Part shown: positions 58,201 to 64,000 of the stretch, piece by piece
Layout: every line of letters starts with the position of its first letter
Numbering within the stretch: position 1 is the first letter of the stretch
Assembly (NCBI GenBank): GCA_030141605.1
Contig: JAQGDQ010000282.1
Coordinates: forward strand, 124,001 to 188,000
Origin: Tubiluchus corallicola
Lineage: Eukaryota > Priapulida > Priapulimorpha > Priapulimorphida > Tubiluchidae
Direction: 5' to 3'
Length of the DNA: 64,000 bases
Notes under the pieces: generated by a model
Told to the model about the DNA's origin: nothing
Seen by the model: the letters and a program-made list of their open reading frames with translations, nothing else
Databases searched by the model: none
Program-made: the position numbers and the translations under genes

Positions 58201-61200
58201 AGTTAAGTAGTGTCGAGTCTGGTTAGTAAATGAATAGGTGACTTCTCTATTATACCATTCCTAGCTATTTACCTTGTTAAAGGAGAATTTATTATTGTCA
58301 AAATGTGGCCTAAGGCACTTTATTCTAGTCCAATTAATTATTATAATAATTATTAATTAGTTTGATTCACAACATATAAATTAAATATGATTTTGCTTTT
58401 TGAGGACTGACCTGAATTTAAAAAGTGCATTGTGTGAAAGTTTGTTTTTAATTCACATGTTTTTTAGGTGTGTGGCACATCACTCTGAAATTGAGGCAAA
58501 CGATTTATAATGCTGAAGTTTTGGACACTATCAACTGTTTTAACATTAACAATGTCATTCATTGTTTAGGTAAACAAAATGAACGCACTTGGTTACCAAC
58601 TCCCAAAACCCCCTTCTGGGAGGTTTCTCTTCCGAGATTTAAACTGCCAAAGGATGCTCTGACAATGGATCATTTATGGTGTGCCCGCTCTGAGGTACAG
58701 TGATAAGTGTGGTCATTCTGAAATGCACAATATTAAATTGATTAATTTGTCTAGTCAGAGATAATTTATCGTTGACCTCTATTAGTTGATTGAAATGCTT
58801 TTGGCATATATTATTTTAGTGTCAGATTTTTTTAATCCAGTGTACATTTGACTCGGTAGACCACCAGAAAGCATTTTTGCTAAGTCTTTTGGGTGAAGAC
58901 AAACCAAAGTGTTAAGACACTGAAGACTCTGGAATGATACAAACATGTATGGGGTGTTGCAAGGCACTTCATTATCAGTTGGGTTTGATTTGAACGTGTT
59001 TCAAGAACAAACAAATTAAGGATAATCAAAGCTAAAGAACTACTTGCCGGACAGCATTCATAACTTGGACAATAGTTACTAAGTACAGTAGACGCTGCTT
59101 AATAGACTCACTTTGGGACGTACTGTTTTGACCCAATTAACTGACTGAACCTATTAACCTTAACCCATGGGTGTAGTATTACAGGTATAGAAGTATGAGT
59201 CATCAGCTTACTATGCACTGCAAAGGTTTTTAATGAAGTAATGCCTAAATTTATTTGTGCAGTTAAAAATTAGAAAATTATATATTAAAATATTACTTTA
59301 TATAAGTGAATTAGCAATAAATTAAAAGGTATACTTTTCTAAATCACAAACTTTTCTAAGTCTGTTTTTTTGCAAAAATTACAAAAATTCCTTCAAAGTC
59401 GGCTGCTTCATTTTCTTACGAAGAAGTTGGCCCACAATGTTCTTGTAATTATAAAAACATTGAAAATCTGTTGTTGTGCGTGACTAAAACAGTTCTGGAT
59501 CTTCTGCTCCCTTACATTGCCCTTATTTGCTGTACGATGCTTACTCTTGTAAGTCACAAGGAATACCAGCTGATTATACTGTACCTGCATCTTTGACTGT
59601 TAATTCATTGAGCCCGAAAGCGCGATTTGCAATGAGAGCATCAAAGCAAAACTGCTAGGCAAGTGATTAAATGTTTAGCTTCCGGAAATTCTTTGCGTAA
59701 CAGTGAGCAAGCGGGTAACAAATTCAAAGCAAAACCGCTATGCTATCTTATTTAGCATGATAAACGTATCTGCTTACAAGCAAAATGGTACTTAACATGA
59801 TTGTTTCTGCATACATAGTGCACAAAAGGGAAGTAAAGATGACATAAAAGTAGGAAAGGCTCTTTGGGCGCATACAAATATCTTATTTTAAGTATTTGAA
59901 AGAAAAATATTGAGTCAATTATGCAGAGTTATTTGAGTCAATTACCGATAGTTTTTATGTATATTTGAATAGAAGCAGCCGTATCCAGGCATTTTTGAGT
60001 CAGTCAAACGATTGAGTCTATTGACCGTGAGTCTATTAAGCGGCACCTACTGTAATTAATTAAGTTATTACTTAAGTAATTAAGATAAAAAATAATTTGA
60101 GGAGAGTATCAGTTTCAGCATCACATGTATTCGTAATTCCCAAGCTTTTGGTAACTGTCCAGTTCAAACTCTGTGCAACAATTTTATGTGATTTTGACAA
60201 TACCCTCACATGGGCACAGACTTTACTGTGCTTTTCTCTTTACTTGATTAAGGCAAGTGAGGTAACCGATGGATATTATGAGGATTTGAGTCAGGTAAAA
60301 GCGCAATATGCAAGGCGTCACTATAAAAGACTGATGGTTCATAGAATTTCCCCCAAATCTGTGCAGGTATGTTTTTCTATGTCCATTCTGACTCATTGTT
60401 CAATTGTATGATTTCTGTAAAATGTGTGCAGGTATGTTTTTTCATATTGATCCTGTTAATATTGTTTTTACTAGTTACTTAGTTACTTTTGTTTATTTTG
60501 TGCAATTATATACCTTATTTTGATTGCTTTAAGAAATTAAATGCTTTTTGTGTTTATTGGAAAGAAGTTAGTTCCTTACAGCTCTATAAAAGACTGGATC
60601 ACTGTTGGGAAAGTTGCTTAATTAACTGGGGTGATTTCGGTAGATCACATTAGAGAGTCAAGCTCAGCCAACCTATTAAATGATTGCTTTAGAATACTTC
60701 TTTCAAAATTCGTAAAATATATGAAAATGTTTTATACAAAAGAGGTTTCCAGCACATGAATAAATGGAATTAAAATCTTGATTCTGAACTATCAATTTTA
60801 GCATCTTATGTGCGCCTTGGTGGTATAGTCTTCGTTTTCACTCTAGTCGCTTTTGAAAGCTGGCTTATGATTTTCACTCTCAAGTGTAAAACTGTACATC
60901 TATATATTCGCTGGTATGTTATATATATATATAACATTCGAGGCTACAGCTCCGACGACGGCACCATTTGCGGCGATCTGTACATCAACCGACAGGTCTC
61001 GATCTAGTGTCGTGCCATTGGGGGTTTATTTTTCGAATCAGGCCCACTGGGAGGAACGGGGGGGGGGCGAAAAACCTCCAAAAATGGTCATTTTTCGGAA
61101 GTTTTTTTGCAAAAATTATACCTCTTATTTCTGAAGAACTGGAATGGGCCGGGGGCGGTGCTGGCCATGGATAGATAGCCCATTCAGCGGTGGGTGTAGT

Positions 61201-61944
61201 AGGTGTTTTTAGAATTTGCGAGAGGGCCACGGCTTCCCGCAATGGGCGTTTTCCTGGGCGCTTTTCCGTTTTCGAAATTTTGACCAAACAGTCTGCAGAA
61301 AAAACGTCTAGCGGCGCCTGGTGGGACTCTCGGAAGAAGATATATAGCTCTTTAGAAAGACCAAAAACAGGGCTACACAATGATGTGGGCTGTACTGTTG
61401 GACACATCTACCAAGAGGAGTGCTGACGAGTTAATTAGATGTTCTATTTTTGGCAATTTTCGCTTGGAAAACTGCTGACGCAAAGCCATTGTTCTGATGT
61501 CATCCATTATACTCTGCTTATAACCTTATAACTTTAATTCAGTAAAGGCTGCTGGCTTTGCGTTAGGAAAATAAACGAACACTAGGTAGGATGTTCGCAC
61601 ATTAAAATTTTTTGTGGGGCCTTTGCTAGTTTATAGTAAAAGGCAAAGCAAAGACAGCATGGGCATCAGCTTAGCTTTAGAACTGCTTCTCACTAGTTTA
61701 AAGAAAAAAGCCAAGTCTTTCTTTCTTCTATGGCTTGCATAATGAGACATTAGATTCTGATGTGAACACTATTTTTCAGGATCATTTCAAGCGCATGATT
61801 GATGTTTATACCCCTCACTGTGAAATCCATGCCTTTACACGTGTCCTGTGGACGCCGAGCCCTAAAGACCTGCATCCTTCCAAGGGTATTGATATGCGGG
61901 ACAATGTTATTCCCAGTCCGAAACGACTAGCAGGGGTCTTTTAA
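52266..61944 (+). CDS. Uncharacterised conserved-looking protein, 9 exons
   Basis: Not recognised. Exons: 52266-52281, 53712-53813, 54737-54814, 55346-55482, 56813-56972 (or from 56795), 57643-57693, 58468-58694, 60253-60366, 61780-61944. All junctions are GT-AG and in phase, giving 349 residues (355 with the longer exon 5). Exon 1 is tiny (MEKKT plus one base) but joins perfectly. Residues 1-70 are Arg/Ser/Pro-rich and contain two related motifs, QKSCSPGRNR and QRSCSPERRC. The rest is globular-looking, with TTEEIARYYAVQSRR, AYPYLRYG, ERTWLPTPKTPFWEVSLPRF and VLWTPSPKDLHPSKGIDMRD. No signal peptide, membrane segment or catalytic motif is evident. The short Pro/Trp motifs and small size recall ciliary or sperm axonemal proteins, but this is only an impression. 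Introns carry a LINE, a foldback element, a 5S-like fragment and a pogo-like transposon. Confidence 0.75.
52522..53385 (-). mobile_element. LINE ORF2 C-terminal fragment plus 3' UTR
   Basis: Minus-strand reading from about 53371 gives EKVQKCAAYICPTAMKGTSS, DLDHLCKRHGFHRL, FHKITNNI and, after a frame break near 53150, SSFFPATVFDRNNLP then FSKQLKNHLSFF. This is the familiar non-LTR RT C-terminus (L-KVQRRAA..., LGW--L--RR---RL...FYK---, SFFP-TI--WN-LP). A stop occurs at 52896. The repeat unit at 52522-52671 lies further downstream. It is in intron 1 of the unknown gene, antisense. Confidence 0.8.
53861..54346. mobile_element. Foldback element with ~90-bp near-perfect hairpin
   Basis: The inner arms 54013-54102 and 54152-54248 are inverted copies. 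The left arm reads TTCTTGTCAAGGGTGAGGTA ... TTCACAGATCCTGGTGTGCA ... ACTACACTG. The right arm reverse-complemented reads TTCTTGTCAAGGGCAAAATG ... TTCACAAATCCTGGTGTGTA ... ACTACACTG. The loop is 49 nt. Outer parts share an AAACACTTGCAAG / AAGCACTTGCAAG block and AGAATTATT-like ends. A 75-codon open frame inside (53920-54147) is incidental. It lies in intron 2 of the unknown gene, so the transcript would contain the hairpin before splicing. Confidence 0.8.
54361..54509. repeat. CA-rich and (TA)n microsatellites
   Basis: Positions 54361-54463 hold interrupted CA/CACG repeats with ACCCTC variants; 54487-54509 is a TA run. Both lie in intron 2 of the unknown gene, just after the foldback element. 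Confidence 0.9.
58198..58258 (+). pseudogene. 5S rRNA-like fragment (5S pseudogene or 5S-derived SINE head)
   Basis: AAGTTAAGTAGTGTCGAGTC then TGGTTAGTAAATGAATAGG and TGAC follows the internal promoter of animal 5S rRNA genes (AAGCTAAGCAGGGTCGGGCC, TGGTTAGTACTTGGATGGG, AGAC), with about three quarters of positions agreeing. The 5' half of 5S is not recognisable upstream of about 58195. The substitutions in the control region make an active gene unlikely. It lies in intron 6 of the unknown gene. Confidence 0.6.
59086..60052. mobile_element. pogo/Tigger-like transposon remnant, 967 bp
   Basis: Left end CAGTAGACGCTGCTTAATAG and right end (reverse complement) CAGTAGGTGCCGCTTAATAG; 23 of 26 terminal bases agree. 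TA flanks both sides (59084-59085, 60053-60054). On the minus strand near 59365-59430 a reading KNIVGQLLRKKMKQPTLKEF ending in a stop may be the C-terminus of a pogo-type transposase, since QPTLKEFL resembles a PCNA-binding (PIP-like) motif. The rest of the transposase is lost. It lies in intron 7 of the unknown gene. Confidence 0.8.
61020..61425. other. GC-rich island of unknown origin
   Basis: A 400-bp block visibly richer in G and C than its surroundings, with a 10-G run near 61052, CCGGGGGCGGTGCTGGCCATGG and AGCGGCGCCTGG. The minus strand has a 140-codon open frame (60985-61407) and the plus strand several shorter ones; none gives a recognised domain. It lies in the last intron of the unknown gene and is probably an inserted element. 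Confidence 0.4.
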
Positions 61945-62555
61945 TACGTTAGCCATAATGCTGAGCATTTTCCAATTTTTCATTTTATGTTTATATGACT
62001 TTTTAATCTTATTTATTTTTTTCTGAGTACTTGCATTTGCAGTTTATATCACATTTCAAGTCAATTTTCGCTATGGAAATCTCAACAAATCCTGTACGTT
62101 ATATATTTTTGTTAAAAAATTATGTTACTATTTGCTATGGTTGTTGTGTCAAATGTCTTTTTATACCGACAGTTTCAAAATTTAGAATTCACATTAATTC
62201 ATAATTCGTACTACTTTAATTCACACTTCGTACTTCATAACTCATTAAATATATAACAGCGAATACTGGAAGAGAAAAATGACATAGGTACACACAGAAC
62301 TGTACTGATTGTATTTTCCTCTCGTGATAGACGATTCAGGCGATTCACAGCATCTATTCTAATATTTTTATCAGGCTCTTGATAGAAATATTTCCACATC
62401 ATAAAGGAACAAGCCAAAAAGAAAACTGTATCCCGTCACGCTGTTGTTCTTACACATTTACATTGAGCCTCATAGTTTCTCTAAATGTTATCACTTGTCT
62501 GATCCAAGCATTGACTATTACTAGTGTGCCCGTGTTTACTGAACATAGATCTTAT

Positions 62556-62997
62556 TCATTCACTGCATGATTTCCAAACACTTTTTTTAGCTACTTCACA
62601 TTTCAACAAATGTTCAGTCGTATCACATTCCTTCAAGCACAGTGAACACATTAAATCATCCTCACACTTATTTTTATAATTACACTTTAATTTGATCATT
62701 TTTAATATCCATTCAGTAATTTCATATACAGTTTTTTCATCACACTCCATCACATAATTTATTGCCTGTTCCCAATTTTCCACACTATTTTTCATAAATC
62801 TCAGTTTTGTCATATCATCACACTTTTTCACAGCTTCTACTTCTAGATACCTTTTAACTGCTTTTTCAGTTTCTTTTTTCCATTGTGACTTCAATAAGCT
62901 TTGCATTCTTTCAGCATTTATATCTGAACCATACATACTTGCAATTTCTCTAATTTCTGTCGCCCAGCTTCTGGGAATGTTGCTCGCATTTTTAGCA
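62556..62997 (-). mobile_element. LINE ORF2 C-terminal fragment with CCHC-like knuckle
   Basis: An uninterrupted minus-strand frame of about 145 codons includes IPRSWATEIREIASMYG, ENWEQAINYVMEC and, near the end, CSLCLKECDTTEHLLKCEVA. The C-X2-C-X8-H-X3-C spacing and the TTEHLL-C wording match the zinc-knuckle at the C-terminus of many non-LTR ORF2 proteins. The absence of stops suggests that it is younger than the other LINE fragments here. No RT core is present in the window. Confidence 0.75.
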
Positions 62998-63555
62998 TCT
63001 CAGATATCAGCACGTACTCTCTTTTACTCTCAGATATCAGCACACTTCGGTACCACATTAATAGATGGCAGCACGAGTTTAGTAATTTACTTGCATCGTA
63101 GCTTAAAGTGCTCGAGCACGACGAGTGTGAGTGAAAGCATGATTGGCACGCTGTTTATGTGTAATCAACTTCATTGACGAGCAACAAGTTGTCTTCGCAC
63201 GTTTGAAGTTATGTTACCGCAAGGAGTAAAGTTTAACTGTACTAGCAGTACTTACTTCTAAGTTGCGTGTGTTTTACTATAATATTGACAGCTAGAACTT
63301 AAAATCACTTTAGCGTTACGTACAAATTAATTACGCGCAAAAATAATTTGCAAATCGGTGTGGATATGTGTTATCGTGTGTTTATTGCACCGTCTAGCTG
63401 ACTTATTATCAACTACTGTTGTGGCTATTTAATTTTAAAACTAGACAAAACATTGACACTTGATAGTGTTCTTAACTTATTTGTGCCGTGTTTCATTTTA
63501 TACCAGTAATCCACAGCCATACGGGATAGATAGCTGACACCTTGGACTGTTAAGT

Positions 63556-63592
63556 ATGCTAGCTGGAGCTTGTCGACTACATCGTCTCAAAA
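63556..63592 (+). CDS. Possible first coding exon of a further gene
   Basis: An ATG opens MLAGACRLHRLK and runs directly into a strong donor (A|GTAAGC). The short arginine-containing, acid-free start would suit a mitochondrial targeting peptide. No following exon was identified before the window ends, so this is only a candidate, resting on the splice site and the lack of other features here. Confidence 0.25.
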
Positions 63593-64000
63593 GTAAGCAT
63601 AATGTGCGTCACACTTTTATGTGTGTGAGGCACACACAGTGATCTTTATTTTTTGCGAATTGTTTTCTTTTCGGTAAGTACTTTTATGGCGTTTTCAGCT
63701 CTTGTCTAAATTTTTGCCGTTTCAGTTAAAACTTCGTTAAAGATTTTGCTTTCTTGTTATATTACACTATAAAAATGTAGTAATAATAATTATAATAATA
63801 ATGTATAGTTCATAAAATAATGCAATTTACTTCCTTTTCCAGCATCATATGAATGCATACACCACATACAACTGAAAACATATCTCTAGGGTAATTTTTA
63901 AAACACTGACATTACAGCCATAATTGCAATATCGCTGTTTGTTTTCAGGTTTCTGTAATCTGTATTAAACATTTTGGGCTCTTTGAGAACGCAAATATGT

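Larger units (their letters stand above)
61945..64000. other. Right flank, mostly gene-free
   Basis: Downstream of the unknown gene. It contains a LINE C-terminal fragment (62556-62997) and a short tandem duplication at 63000-63045 (CTCTTTTACTCTCAGATATCAGCAC echoing CAGATATCAGCAC). A possible first exon lies at 63556-63592. No clear poly(A) signal for the unknown gene was found within the first few hundred bases. Confidence 0.5.

Noticed and set aside
58198-58258. Functional 5S rRNA gene
   Set aside because: Only part of the gene is recognisable, and the internal control region has many substitutions.
60985-61407. 140-codon minus-strand open frame as a gene
   Set aside because: No recognisable domain. 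It sits in a GC-rich block where stop codons are rarer by composition, inside another gene's intron.

Overview
This is an AT-rich, intron-rich animal nuclear window. The evidence is split genes with GT-AG introns, long introns full of transposon remnants and microsatellites, and a degenerate TTAGGG-type telomere-like patch. It encodes metazoan proteins: NOL10, AGPAT5 and an SLC22 transporter. TTAGGG rather than TTAGG or TTAGGC argues mildly against arthropods and nematodes. I read it as a non-model invertebrate and cannot name the species.

Four multi-exon genes can be assembled with consistent reading phase at every junction. (1) An SLC22-type transporter, minus strand, 15405 down to 3976, 10 exons, about 565 residues. 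(2) NOL10, a nucleolar WD-repeat protein, plus strand, 18111-38963, 19 exons, about 680 residues. (3) AGPAT5, a lysophospholipid acyltransferase, minus strand, 49985 down to 42784, 8 exons, 369 residues. (4) A gene of unknown function, plus strand, 52266-61944, 9 exons, about 349-355 residues, with an Arg/Ser/Pro-rich start. Genes 1 and 2 are head to head, 2 and 3 tail to tail, 3 and 4 head to head. The four have no evident shared pathway: membrane transport, small-subunit rRNA processing, phospholipid acylation, and unknown. A possible first coding exon of a further gene lies at 63556-63592.

The rest is mainly mobile DNA. There are six or seven non-LTR (LINE) fragments of at least three types, including an RTE-type 3' end and an L2/CR1-type element with endonuclease, reverse transcriptase and C-terminal remnants. 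There are also several non-autonomous DNA transposons with terminal inverted repeats: two pogo/Tigger-like elements flanked by TA, one of them nested inside a hAT-like element with an 8-bp target duplication; a pair of related hAT-like elements in opposite orientation; a piggyBac-like element; and two long foldback elements. A tRNA-like SINE head and a 5S rRNA-like fragment are present.

Tandem repeats include a 440-bp CATA array and a 240-bp ATT array between the first two genes, an 802-bp direct duplication in a NOL10 intron, and four minisatellites. One minisatellite begins just after the NOL10 stop codon, and another carries three perfect CRE-like TGACGTCA sites. I saw no convincing new multi-gene system. 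The best candidates for novelty are the unknown gene at 52266-61944 and the foldback element inside its second intron.
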